From Proteobacteria bacterium SG_bin6 (lineage in GTDB: Bacteria; Pseudomonadota; Alphaproteobacteria; Sphingomonadales; Sphingomonadaceae): DNA of 64,000 nucleotides. The number at the start of each line of letters is the position of its first letter. Position 1 is the stretch's first letter. This document shows positions 43,754 to 51,569 of this stretch, one piece after another. A program made the position numbers and the translations under genes. The stretch is taken from contig LWDJ01000029.1 of assembly GCA_002083435.1 (NCBI GenBank), forward strand, positions 1-64,000. Direction: 5' to 3'. A model generated the notes under the pieces. It worked only from the letters and a program-made list of their open reading frames with translations. It was not told where the DNA came from and did not search any database.

Positions 43754-44491
43754 ATGGCTAAGCGCGGCCGTCCGACCGGTTCCCCCCAGCGGCCGCGCTT
43801 CTGGGGGCGGCACGCGGTCTATGCCGCGCTCGACAATCCCGCGCGCCAGGTGCGCAAGCTGTGGATCACGCGCGAGGCGGCGTCGCTGATCGTGATGCCC
43901 GACGATGTGCCGACGGTGTATGCCGACGTCGCCGATCTCGCGCGGCTGGTGCCGAACGACGCGCCGCACCAGGGGCTGGTGTGCGAGGTCGACCCGCTGG
44001 ACGACGTTTTCCTCGACGAATTGCTCGGCGAGGACGCGCCGGCGAGGCCGCTGCTGGTGCTCGATCAGGTGACCGATCCGCACAATGTCGGCGCGATCCT
44101 GCGCTCGGCTGCCGCCTTCGACGCGGTCGGAATCGTGACGCAGGACCGGCATTCGCCGCCCGAATCGGGGGTGGTGGCGCGTGCCGCTTCGGGCGCGCTG
44201 GAAGTAGTGCCATGGGTGCGCGTGGTGAACCTCGCCCGCGCGCTCGATGAGATCGCCGAGGCGGGCTATTGGCGCATCGGCCTTACCGGGGCGGCGAAGC
44301 TGACGCTGGGCGAGGCGCTCAAAGGCGGCGGCAAGACCTGCCTGGTGCTGGGCGCCGAGGGCGAGGGGATGCGCCAAAATACCGAGGCGCATTGCGACGC
44401 GCTCGCCCGGTTGCCGATCTCGGACAAGGCGGAGAGCCTCAATGTCTCCAACGCCGCCGCGATCGCGCTCTACGCGGTGGCGACGCGGTAG
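43754..44491 (+). CDS. rlmB: 23S rRNA (guanosine-2'-O-)-methyltransferase RlmB (SpoU family)
   Basis: This 245-residue SpoU methyltransferase modifies G2251 of 23S rRNA in the family prototype. It has the substrate-binding N-terminal domain (FWGRHAVYAALDNPAR). The knotted SPOUT domain carries motif 1 LDQVTDPHNVGAILRSAAAF, motif 2 CLVLGAEGEGMR and motif 3 SLNVSNAAAIALYA. It starts 2 bp after the peptidase gene, so they probably share a transcript. Other SpoU targets cannot be excluded. Confidence 0.88.
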   Translation: MAKRGRPTGSPQRPRFWGRHAVYAALDNPARQVRKLWITREAASLIVMPDDVPTVYADVADLARLVPNDAPHQGLVCEVDPLDDVFLDELLGEDAPARPLLVLDQVTDPHNVGAILRSAAAFDAVGIVTQDRHSPPESGVVARAASGALEVVPWVRVVNLARALDEIAEAGYWRIGLTGAAKLTLGEALKGGGKTCLVLGAEGEGMRQNTEAHCDALARLPISDKAESLNVSNAAAIALYAVATR

Positions 44492-44532
44492 AGGCTGGCG
44501 GCCAAGGCGCGGCGACTGTCGAAATAGCTTTG

Positions 44533-44628
44533 TTCCCCGGCGAAGGCCGGGGCCCCGTCGCCCGCCGTGGGAAGCGTCGCGCTTCTCCTGCTCGTGGTCG
44601 CCGCTGGGCCCCGGCCTTCGCCGGGGAA
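44533..44628. repeat. Dispersed palindromic repeat with perfect 23-bp arms
   Basis: Arms at 44533-44555 and 44606-44628 are perfect complements of each other over 23 bp (beginning ttccccggcgaaggcc), with a 50-bp centre. Each arm is itself a palindrome (CCCCGGC-GAAG-GCCGGGG). It is the best copy of the element also seen at 322-416. It occupies the 204-bp gap between convergent rlmB and the ferredoxin gene, where no gene is seen. Confidence 0.85.
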
Positions 44629-44695
44629 GCAGGATGATTATGAATGAGGCGGTTTTTTCGTTTCCGAGCTTCGTGCAGCCGGCGGACGGCCCCCC

Positions 44696-45013
44696 TCAAT
44701 CCTCCGCCGCGATGCGTACCTTCAGCCCGTCGAGCGCGTCGGTGAACGGGATTTGGCACGACAGCCGGCTGGTCGCGTCGCGATCGGCCGAGCTGTCGAG
44801 CAGGTCGTTCTCGTCCAGGCTGATCTTGGGCAGTTTGGCCGCAAATTCCGGGTCGACATGCACATGGCAGGTCGCGCAGCTGCAGCAGCCGCCGCACAGC
44901 GCCAGGATTTCGTCGATCCCGGCGTCGCGGATCACTTCCATCACCGAAAGGCCGGCCTCGCCCGTGATCGTCTTTTCTTCCCCATTGCGCATCACGACGA
45001 TAAGCTGCGGCAT
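44696..45013 (-). CDS. [2Fe-2S] ferredoxin, adrenodoxin type
   Basis: This 105-residue electron carrier has cluster ligands Cys40, Cys46 and Cys49 (in LCGGCCSCATCHVHVD) and Cys86 (RLSCQIPF), the C-x5-C-x2-C...C spacing of the ISC/adrenodoxin-type. Two extra Cys (43, 44) sit within the loop. It may serve a P450, Rieske oxygenase or Fe-S assembly; no partner is adjacent. ATG 45013 is divergent from the AlkA-type gene. Confidence 0.9.
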   Translation of the reverse strand: MPQLIVVMRNGEEKTITGEAGLSVMEVIRDAGIDEILALCGGCCSCATCHVHVDPEFAAKLPKISLDENDLLDSSADRDATSRLSCQIPFTDALDGLKVRIAAED

Positions 45014-45079
45014 GTCTATCTCCTCTCAGGCGTCTCAAGCGCCTTGCCGCGAGGGCGCGGCGTTTTCAAGGCGGCGCTT

Positions 45080-45700
45080 ATGGGCCTGAGCGCCGAGCGC
45101 TTGCGTGCCGGGGTCGACGCGCTCGCCACGCTGGAGCCGGCGTTCGCGCGCGCGTTGGTCCGCGCCGGCTATCCCGAGCCGCGCCTGCGCGATCGTGGTT
45201 ATGCGACCTTGCTGCGCACGATCGTCGGCCAGCAGGTGAGCGTGGCGGCGGCCGCCGCGATCTGGCGCAAACTGGAGGCGCTGGGTGATCTGACGGACCC
45301 CGCCGTGCTCGCCGCCGCCAGTATCGAGGAACTGCGCGCGGTGGGCCTGTCGCGGCAAAAGGCGAGCTATGCGCATAGCCTTGCCGAGGAAGTGACGAGC
45401 GGGCGGCTCGATTTTTCGGCGCTTCCCGAGGATGACGAGGAAGCGATCGCCCAGCTCGTGCGGGTGAAGGGCATCGGTCGCTGGTCAGCGGAGATTTACC
45501 TGCTGTTCGCCGAGGGGCGCGGCGACATCTGGCCGGCGGGCGACCTCGCGGTGCAGATCGAAATCGGGCGGATTCTGGGCCTTGAGGCGCGCCCGAGCGA
45601 GAAGCGCACGCGGGAACTTGCCGAAGCCTGGCGCCCGCACCGGGGGGCGGCGGCGATCTTCGCCTGGCACCATTATAAAGTGGACATGGAAGTCGTTTGA
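45080..45700 (+). CDS. DNA-3-methyladenine glycosylase II (AlkA-type, HhH-GPD)
   Basis: This 206-residue base-excision glycosylase has an HhH-GPD core. LLRTIVGQQVSVAAAAAIW lies in the first helices, followed by the hairpin VKGIGRWSAEIYLLFA and the catalytic Asp155 in WPAGDLAVQ. It lacks the N-terminal beta domain of E. coli AlkA, like shorter family members. ATG 45080 is the start giving family length. It removes alkylated purines. Confidence 0.88.
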   Translation: MGLSAERLRAGVDALATLEPAFARALVRAGYPEPRLRDRGYATLLRTIVGQQVSVAAAAAIWRKLEALGDLTDPAVLAAASIEELRAVGLSRQKASYAHSLAEEVTSGRLDFSALPEDDEEAIAQLVRVKGIGRWSAEIYLLFAEGRGDIWPAGDLAVQIEIGRILGLEARPSEKRTRELAEAWRPHRGAAAIFAWHHYKVDMEVV

Positions 45701-45768
45701 TTTGGGTTCAGGCCGTGGCGTGGAGATCGCGGCCCTGAGGTCTTAGCCTCGCATCTCCTCGAACGTTC

Positions 45769-46179
45769 CTAGCGCACGGCTTTCCAATTCTGCGTCTGGC
45801 AGAAAATCCCCCAGCACCCCTTCACCTCCAGCGAGCCATCGGGCAGCCGGCGCAGGATCGATCGGTAGTCGCGGCCTTCCTCGGGGTTATAGATGCGCCC
45901 GCGCCAGTCGCGCCCGGTGTCCTTGAAGCCCGAAAGGATCGTCAGCCCCACGATCGGGCGGGTGCGCAGCGCGGGATCGGGGTTACGAATATCCAAGCCA
46001 TTGCCCTCGGTGAAGGGCTTAAGCGCCTTGGTGACCTTGCCGCACAACAAACCGCCGCCGCACGGCGCGATCGTCACGATCGCCTTGGCTTCCTTCGTCA
46101 CCCATTGCCCCGTGATCGGCTCGGCGGCATGAGCGGCGGCGGGCAGGGCGGCGAGTAGCGCCAGGCAATAGAAACGCAT
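45769..46179 (-). CDS. DUF2147-family exported protein
   Basis: This 136-residue protein has a signal peptide (FYCLALLAALPAAAHAAE) and a DUF2147 lipocalin-like body: GQWVTKEAKAIVTIAPCGGG, LCGKVT, WRGRIYNPEEGRDYRSILRR, LEVKGCWGIFCQTQNW. Its role is unknown. ATG 46179 is preferred over ATG 46185 because GGAGA is 6 nt ahead of it. It is divergent from mtnP with only 25 bp between starts, so their promoters must overlap the opposite genes. Confidence 0.82.
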   Translation of the reverse strand: MRFYCLALLAALPAAAHAAEPITGQWVTKEAKAIVTIAPCGGGLLCGKVTKALKPFTEGNGLDIRNPDPALRTRPIVGLTILSGFKDTGRDWRGRIYNPEEGRDYRSILRRLPDGSLEVKGCWGIFCQTQNWKAVR

Positions 46180-46204
46180 CAACATTCTCCATCGGAGCGA
46201 GCAA

Positions 46205-47068
46205 ATGGGTTGGACGATCGGCATTATCGGCGGTTCCGGGCTTTACGCGATCGAAGGGCTCGAACAAGCCGAATGGCGCCGGGTCGATACGCCCTGGGGC
46301 AGCCCGTCCGACGAAATCCTGTTCGGGCGGGTGGGCGAGATCGAGCTGCGCTTCCTGCCGCGCCACGGTCGGGGCCATGTGATCTCCCCCAGCGAGATCA
46401 ACGCCCGCGCCAATATCGACGCGCTGAAGCGCAGCGGTTGCACCGATATCCTCGCGATCAGCTCGATCGGGTCGCTGCGCGAGGAGCTGGAGCCGGGCCG
46501 GTTCGTGATCGTCGACCAGATTATCGATCGCACCCAGGGGCGCGTGTCGAGCTTTTTTGGATCGGGCCTCGTCGCCCATGTCTCGATGGCCGACCCGGTC
46601 TGCCCGCGCCTGTCGGGCTTCGCTGCCGCCGCCGTCGCGCGCGCCGGGGGGAAGGTGGCGGACGGCGCGACCTATATCGCGATGGAAGGGCCGCAATTCT
46701 CCACCCGCGCCGAAAGCCTGCTCTACCGGCAATGGGGCGCGGACGTGATCGGGATGACCGCGCTGCCGGAGGCCAAGCTCGCGCGCGAGGCCGAGCTTCC
46801 TTATGCGCTGATCGGCATGATCACCGATTATGACTGCTGGCGCGAGAGCGAGGCGCCGGTGGAAGTGAGCGAGGTGATCGCGCAAATGCACGCGAATGGC
46901 GATCTCGCCCGGCGCACCGTGGCTGAGTTCCTGCGCGCGCTACCGTCCGAGCGCGCGCCCTCGCCGATCGACCGGGTGCTCGATCATGCGCTCATTACCG
47001 ATCCCGCGCGCCGCGATCCGGCGCTCGTCGCCAAGCTTGACGCGGTTGCGGGCCGGGTGCTGGGCTGA
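46205..47068 (+). CDS. mtnP: S-methyl-5'-thioadenosine phosphorylase MtnP
   Basis: MtnP cleaves MTA to adenine and methylthioribose-1-phosphate, recycling the by-product of polyamine and homoserine-lactone synthesis. The 287-residue product starts IGIIGGSGLYAIEGL. The phosphate/ribose motifs are LPRHGRGHVISPSEINARAN and TYIAMEGPQFSTRAES (with the Met of the nucleoside site), and VIGMTALPEAKLAREAELPY follows. An intrinsic terminator follows 9 bp after the stop. Confidence 0.92.
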   Translation: MGWTIGIIGGSGLYAIEGLEQAEWRRVDTPWGSPSDEILFGRVGEIELRFLPRHGRGHVISPSEINARANIDALKRSGCTDILAISSIGSLREELEPGRFVIVDQIIDRTQGRVSSFFGSGLVAHVSMADPVCPRLSGFAAAAVARAGGKVADGATYIAMEGPQFSTRAESLLYRQWGADVIGMTALPEAKLAREAELPYALIGMITDYDCWRESEAPVEVSEVIAQMHANGDLARRTVAEFLRALPSERAPSPIDRVLDHALITDPARRDPALVAKLDAVAGRVLG

Positions 47069-47076
47069 GCAATGCT

Positions 47077-47103
47077 TCCTCTCGGTTTTATGGGAGGATT
47101 TTG
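47077..47103 (+). terminator. Intrinsic terminator after mtnP
   Basis: The stem tcctctc (47077-47083) pairs with gggagga (47092-47098, one G-U pair) around an 8-nt AT-rich loop and is followed directly by TTTTG (47099-47103). This is a compact rho-independent terminator between mtnP and mntH. Confidence 0.7.
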
Positions 47104-47154
47104 TCAAAGGGCGTCGATTGCATCGCCCGCGCCGCTCGCCCACATGACCCCGCG

Positions 47155-48492
47155 ATGAGCCCGCCGCCCTTCGCCGCCGAGCCGAGCGACGCGTTCGCCG
47201 CGCCGGAGCCCGCGCGACCGTCGCTGAGCGATGTCCACCGGACGATTCCGGTGCGCGGCGCCTGGTGGCGGCGGCTATTCGCGTTCAGCGGCCCGGGGTT
47301 TCTTGTCGCGGTTGGCTATATGGACCCGGGCAATTGGGCGACCGACATCGCCGGCGGCTCGGCCTTTGGCTATCGCCTGCTCGTCGTGATCCTCGCGGCG
47401 AACCTGATGGCGATGCTGCTCCAGGCGCTCGCCGCGCGGCTGGGGGTGGCGAGCGGGACGGACCTGGCGCAGGCGTGCCGCGCGCGCTACCCGCGCCCGG
47501 TCGCGCTCGCGCTGTGGGTGCTGTGCGAGCTGGCGATCATCGCCTGTGATCTGGCCGAGGTGCTGGGCACCGCGATCGCGCTGCAATTGCTGTTCGGTTT
47601 GCCGCTGCTCGCCGGGGTAATCCTTACCGGGTTCGACGTGCTGCTGATCCTGGGGCTGCAGCGCTGGGGGTTTCGTCTGCTCGAGGCGTTCATCGTCACG
47701 CTGCTGGTCGTGATCGCGGGCTGCTTCGCTTATGAACTGGCGGTGGCGCAGCCAGCGCTGGGCGCGGTGCTGGGCGGGCTCGCGCCCGATCCGGCGATCG
47801 TCACCGATCCGAAGCTGCTCTATCTGGCGATCGGCATCCTGGGGGCGACGGTGATGCCGCATAATCTTTATCTTCACAGCGCGATCGTGCAGACCCGCGC
47901 CTTCGCCCGCGACGAAGCCGGCAAGCGCCAGGCGATCCGGCTGGCGACGATCGATTCGACGCTCGCCTTGTTTTTCGCGCTGTTCATCAACGCGGCGATC
48001 CTGATTCTGGCGGCGGCGGCGTTCCACAGCGTCGGGCGTACCGACGTGGTGGCGATCGACCAGGCCTATCACCTGTTGTCGCCGCTGCTCGGCGCGGGGG
48101 CGGCGAGCGTGGTGTTCGCGGTGGCGCTGCTCGCCTCGGGGCAGAACAGCACGATCACCGGCACGCTCGCCGGGCAGATCGTGGCGGAGGGGTTTCTCGA
48201 TCTGAAGCTCCCCGTCTGGGTGCGGCGGCTGCTGACGCGGGCGGTCGCGATCCTGCCCGCGGTCGCGGTGCTGGGCTGGATGGGCGACAAGGGCGCGACC
48301 GATCTGCTCGTGCTGAGCCAGGTGGTGCTCAGCCTGCAACTGCCCTTCGCGGTGGTGCCGCTGGTCGCCTTCACCGCGGACCGGCGGGTGATGGGCAGCC
48401 TCGCCGCGCCACGCTGGCTGAGCGCGCTCGCCTGGGGGGTGGCGGCACTGCTGATCGGTCTGAACCTGACGCTGCTGCTAAGCTTGGGGTAA
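47155..48492 (+). CDS. mntH: NRAMP-family divalent metal (Mn2+) transporter MntH
   Basis: MntH imports Mn2+ (and Fe2+) with protons. The 445-residue protein has about 11 hydrophobic helices. The TM1 metal motif is in GYMDPGNWATDIAGG (DPGN) and the TM6 motif in ATVMPHNLYLHSAIVQTR (MPH). A GQNSTITGTLAGQIV transport signature also matches. ATG 47155 is preferred; a TTG at 47101 falls within the terminator U-tract. No clear Mur/Fur box was recognised upstream. Confidence 0.92.
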   Translation: MSPPPFAAEPSDAFAAPEPARPSLSDVHRTIPVRGAWWRRLFAFSGPGFLVAVGYMDPGNWATDIAGGSAFGYRLLVVILAANLMAMLLQALAARLGVASGTDLAQACRARYPRPVALALWVLCELAIIACDLAEVLGTAIALQLLFGLPLLAGVILTGFDVLLILGLQRWGFRLLEAFIVTLLVVIAGCFAYELAVAQPALGAVLGGLAPDPAIVTDPKLLYLAIGILGATVMPHNLYLHSAIVQTRAFARDEAGKRQAIRLATIDSTLALFFALFINAAILILAAAAFHSVGRTDVVAIDQAYHLLSPLLGAGAASVVFAVALLASGQNSTITGTLAGQIVAEGFLDLKLPVWVRRLLTRAVAILPAVAVLGWMGDKGATDLLVLSQVVLSLQLPFAVVPLVAFTADRRVMGSLAAPRWLSALAWGVAALLIGLNLTLLLSLG

Positions 48493-48522
48493 CGCCGTGC
48501 GGCGCCAATCCTCGCGCCGTCG

Positions 48523-49965
48523 CTATCGCCCCGCTTCCACCCCGATCGCGGTGCGCTGTTGCCAGCCCCAGGTCTCGCGCCCGGTCAAAAAGGCGTGCCA
48601 GCCCCACAGCGCGCCGATGTGGCGCAGCAGTTGGAAGGTAAACGGCTCGAGCAGCGAGGCGAGCATCGCCGCGCCCAGGCCCAGGCCTTCATGCTTCCCG
48701 GTCCAACGACGGTAAAGGTGGATCGACCAGAGGTGATAGCCCAGATCGAGCGTGACCTTCGCCAGCATCACGGCCAGCACCGCGCTCGCCACGAACAGCC
48801 GGCCCGTCACCAGCAGCGTCACCAGTACCCCGAAGGCGGTGATGCCATAGATCGGTTGCAGCGTGTCGAGCGTCTTTACCGGCATGTGCGCGCGGCCCAG
48901 CGCGCCGAAATGCGGGTTGCCGATCATGTCGCGGTTCCAGAACTGGGTCTGGAGATAGCCGCCGAACCAACGCCGGCGCTGCTTCAGGAAGCCGATCAGC
49001 GAGGCCGGCGCATCGGTGCGCGCGGTCGCTTCGCCTACCACCGCCACCCGCCAGCCAAGCCCGCGATCGGCCGAATGGCGGTGCAGCCGGTGGGTCAGCT
49101 CATAATCTTCGACGAGGCACAGCGGATCGAACCCGCCGACGGTGAGCAACGCCTCGCGTCGATAGGCGCCGAAGGCGCCCGACACCAAGAGCAGGCTGTT
49201 CACCCGGCCCCAGGCGTAGCGCGACAGGAAATTGCGGACATATTCGTAGCGCTGGAACCACTCGAAGAAGCGGCCCTTCAGGCTGGGACCGCAAATCGGC
49301 GTCAGCACGCCGGTCGCCGCGACCAGATCGGGGTCGCCCGCGAACGCCGCGCGCATCGCGCTCAGCGCGCCCGCATCTATCAACGTGTCGGCGTCGATCG
49401 TCATCACCAGATCGGTGTCGAGCCACAGCATCGCCTGATTGAGCGCGCGCGCCTTGCCGCCATGCGGCAGCCGCAGCCAGCGCAGCCGCGGTTCGCCGGG
49501 AGCGGGATCGCTCATCACCCCGAGGGGCGGCGGCGCCAGTCGATAGAGGCTTTCGAGCACGGCGGCGGTGTCGTCGGTCGATCCGTCGTCGGCGATCAGG
49601 ATCGTCTCGGGCGGCCGGTCTTGGGCAAGCAGATGATCGATCGTGACCTTCAGCACGCCCGCCTCGTTATGCGCGGCGATGATCGCGCCAAGCGTCGGCA
49701 GCGGACCGACCGTCGTCATCGGGATCGGCAGCGGCCGGGTGAGCGCGCCGATCTTGCGGCCGGTGAACGCCAGCAGCGCGCTATCGTACAGAATATAGGC
49801 AAGGCCAACCGACCAGCCGGCGAGCCCGGCGCGGAAAAAAGCCTGCGCCGTCAGGAGGACGAACAGCAGCGCGCCCGCCAAGGCGATCAGATAAGCCGAT
49901 GCCGGCACCGGTCGCGGCGAGAGGCGGGGCGACTCGATCGCCAGATTGCGACTTAAAGCGTTCAA
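48523..49965 (-). CDS. GT2 processive-type glycosyltransferase (PgaC/BcsA-like), membrane
   Basis: This 480-residue protein has an N-terminal transmembrane helix pair. The GT2 domain has PTLGAIIAAHNEAGVL, ILIADDGSTDDTAAVL, VMTIDADTLID (DxD), CLVEDYELTHRL (acceptor base) and KQRRRWFGGYLQTQFW (QxxRW). C-terminal membrane helices follow. The layout fits polysaccharide synthases that polymerise and export. No partner (deacetylase, c-di-GMP PilZ) is adjacent. The start is TTG 49965. It is divergent from cytochrome b561. Confidence 0.85.
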   Translation of the reverse strand: MNALSRNLAIESPRLSPRPVPASAYLIALAGALLFVLLTAQAFFRAGLAGWSVGLAYILYDSALLAFTGRKIGALTRPLPIPMTTVGPLPTLGAIIAAHNEAGVLKVTIDHLLAQDRPPETILIADDGSTDDTAAVLESLYRLAPPPLGVMSDPAPGEPRLRWLRLPHGGKARALNQAMLWLDTDLVMTIDADTLIDAGALSAMRAAFAGDPDLVAATGVLTPICGPSLKGRFFEWFQRYEYVRNFLSRYAWGRVNSLLLVSGAFGAYRREALLTVGGFDPLCLVEDYELTHRLHRHSADRGLGWRVAVVGEATARTDAPASLIGFLKQRRRWFGGYLQTQFWNRDMIGNPHFGALGRAHMPVKTLDTLQPIYGITAFGVLVTLLVTGRLFVASAVLAVMLAKVTLDLGYHLWSIHLYRRWTGKHEGLGLGAAMLASLLEPFTFQLLRHIGALWGWHAFLTGRETWGWQQRTAIGVEAGR

Positions 49966-50067
49966 GGGTCATCTCGATTTGCAGGCGGCGGGGCTCGCGC
50001 TAAGGTAGGACCGAAACGCGCCGTCGCTAGGGTCGCCGAGCGCACGACGCGCAGTAGGGAGCAAGTG

Positions 50068-50637
50068 ATGCCGCGCCGTTACACCAATCTTGCGATCACG
50101 TTGCACTGGCTGATCGCGATCGCGGTAATCGCCAATGTCGCGCTCGCCTGGATCTGGCCGACCGTGCCCGATGCGCAGGTGCGGCCGCTGATCGACAGCC
50201 ACAAGTCGCTTGGCATCACGATCCTGGCGCTCGCGCTGCTGCGACTTTTGTGGCGGCTGGCGCACCGCCCGCCGGCGCTGCCGCCGAGCTATAAGCCGTG
50301 GGAGAAGAACCTGGCCCATGCCGCCCATTGGGGGCTGTATTTCATCATCTTCGCCATGCCGATCACCGGCTGGGTGATGGACTCTGCTTGGGATCGAGCG
50401 GCGCAGAACCCCAATTACTGGTTCGGCCTGTTCGAATGGCCACGCCTGTCCTTCGTCATGGCGCTCGATCCGGCGACGAAGAAACAGGTGCACGACATTT
50501 TCGGTGAAGCACATGAACTGATCGCGAAGCTCGTCTATTTGCTCGTCGTGCTGCACATCGCCGGCGCGCTCAAGCATCAGTTTTTGGATGGCAAGCGTGA
50601 GCTGCAGCGCATTTGGTATTGGGGTCGCCCGGATTAG
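50068..50637 (+). CDS. Cytochrome b561 family protein
   Basis: This 189-residue di-haem membrane protein has four hydrophobic helices. Conserved His sit in ITLHWLIA (TM1), DSHKSLGI (TM2 start), HAAHWGLYFII (TM3) and LHIAGALKHQFLDG (TM4), the CybB pattern. It carries electrons from quinol, for example to superoxide or periplasmic partners. ATG 50068 with AGGGA 7 nt upstream is preferred over an overlapping GTG at 50065. Confidence 0.9.
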   Translation: MPRRYTNLAITLHWLIAIAVIANVALAWIWPTVPDAQVRPLIDSHKSLGITILALALLRLLWRLAHRPPALPPSYKPWEKNLAHAAHWGLYFIIFAMPITGWVMDSAWDRAAQNPNYWFGLFEWPRLSFVMALDPATKKQVHDIFGEAHELIAKLVYLLVVLHIAGALKHQFLDGKRELQRIWYWGRPD

Positions 50638-50879
50638 GAGGCGGGTGACCCAGATCAAACTTTTCCCGTGACGAACACTTATTAATGCCCCGAAATAATT
50701 GCCGTTATAGAAATTAGTGCCGCAAGGAATATATTGTACCCCGGCAGTTTTCTTCATGAATAGTTCGCTCCGGTTGGCCTAAAGAAAGTTTCGGAACCGG
50801 ACGCGCCCCTCACGAATTGAGGGAGGCGATCAATAACGGCTGACCAACGTTCGTTGCATCGGCCTTCCGCGAGCGAAAC
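50638..50879. other. AT-richer intergenic region before the heptose/glycosyltransferase operon
   Basis: This 242-bp stretch is clearly lower in GC than its surroundings, especially 50660-50790. No convincing gene is found on either strand. It must contain the promoter of the downstream nine-gene operon. A TATATT lies near 50730, but no matching -35 at proper spacing was found. Confidence 0.5.
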
Positions 50880-51569
50880 ATGGCCGGTAATTGCTTGAAA
50901 TTGATGCAGGTTAACATTGCTGGCTCTAACCAGCGTCTTGCGTCGTTGAAAGAGCGTATCGGCGAAATCGTTGCACTTGTTGATCAGCACGAAATCGAAA
51001 TCGTCGCGGTCCAGGCCGGGGTTGACGCCGATGGGAACGATGGACCTTTAATGGCGCTCGGCGCCGCCCTTCCTGAGCATGGCCAGGTCGCCACCGCCAG
51101 CGGAATCGCGTTGCTTACGAAAGTGTCGATGGCCGACGCGCGGGCAGTGCCGCTGCGCCAGCTCGGCCTGCGCGATGATCCGTTCGAGCGCGAACTGCTG
51201 ATCGTCGGGCTGGCGCCCGCTGGCCCCGTGGTCGCGATCGGGCATTTTTCATGGGCTGACGAACAAGCAGAGGCAAATGTCGCGGACACGCTCGGCGCGC
51301 TGAGCGGCATGGGCGATGTGCTGCTGGTGGGGGACTTCAACCAGCCACCCGAAAGCGCCGCGCTGGCCGCGTTCGCCGAAGCAGGCTTCGTCGATTGCTG
51401 GCCGCGTCTGAACCGCGCGCGATCGGGCTTCAGTTATCCGGCGCCCACGCCCGATCGGCGGATCGATTATGTGCTGGAGCGCGCCGGCGCGCCAATGGTA
51501 ACCGCGCTCGACCTCGTAACGGGGGGCTTTTCCGATCACGCGGCACTGATCGCGAGGATCGAGCGGTGA
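50880..51569 (+). CDS. Endonuclease/exonuclease/phosphatase (EEP)-fold protein with a missing metal-binding Glu
   Basis: This 229-residue protein has an EEP (DNase I/exonuclease III/sphingomyelinase-like) fold. Conserved residues seen are Asn12 (VNIAG), His122 (GHFSWADEQAEAN), Asp152 and Asn154 (LLVGDFNQPP), Asp196 (RRIDYVL), Asp219 and His220 (FSDHAALIA). The first-motif Glu that binds Mg2+ (usual Q-E) is Ala46 here (IVAVQAGVD). No signal peptide is present. Its stop overlaps the next GT9 gene (GTGA), placing it first in the operon. It may have altered metal binding or a non-nuclease role. Confidence 0.75.
   Translation: MAGNCLKLMQVNIAGSNQRLASLKERIGEIVALVDQHEIEIVAVQAGVDADGNDGPLMALGAALPEHGQVATASGIALLTKVSMADARAVPLRQLGLRDDPFERELLIVGLAPAGPVVAIGHFSWADEQAEANVADTLGALSGMGDVLLVGDFNQPPESAALAAFAEAGFVDCWPRLNRARSGFSYPAPTPDRRIDYVLERAGAPMVTALDLVTGGFSDHAALIARIER

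Noticed and set aside
50754..50990. 78-codon minus-strand frame at the start of the EEP gene
   Set aside because: It overlaps the conserved N-terminus of the EEP protein on the opposite strand and has no family resemblance or ribosome-binding site.
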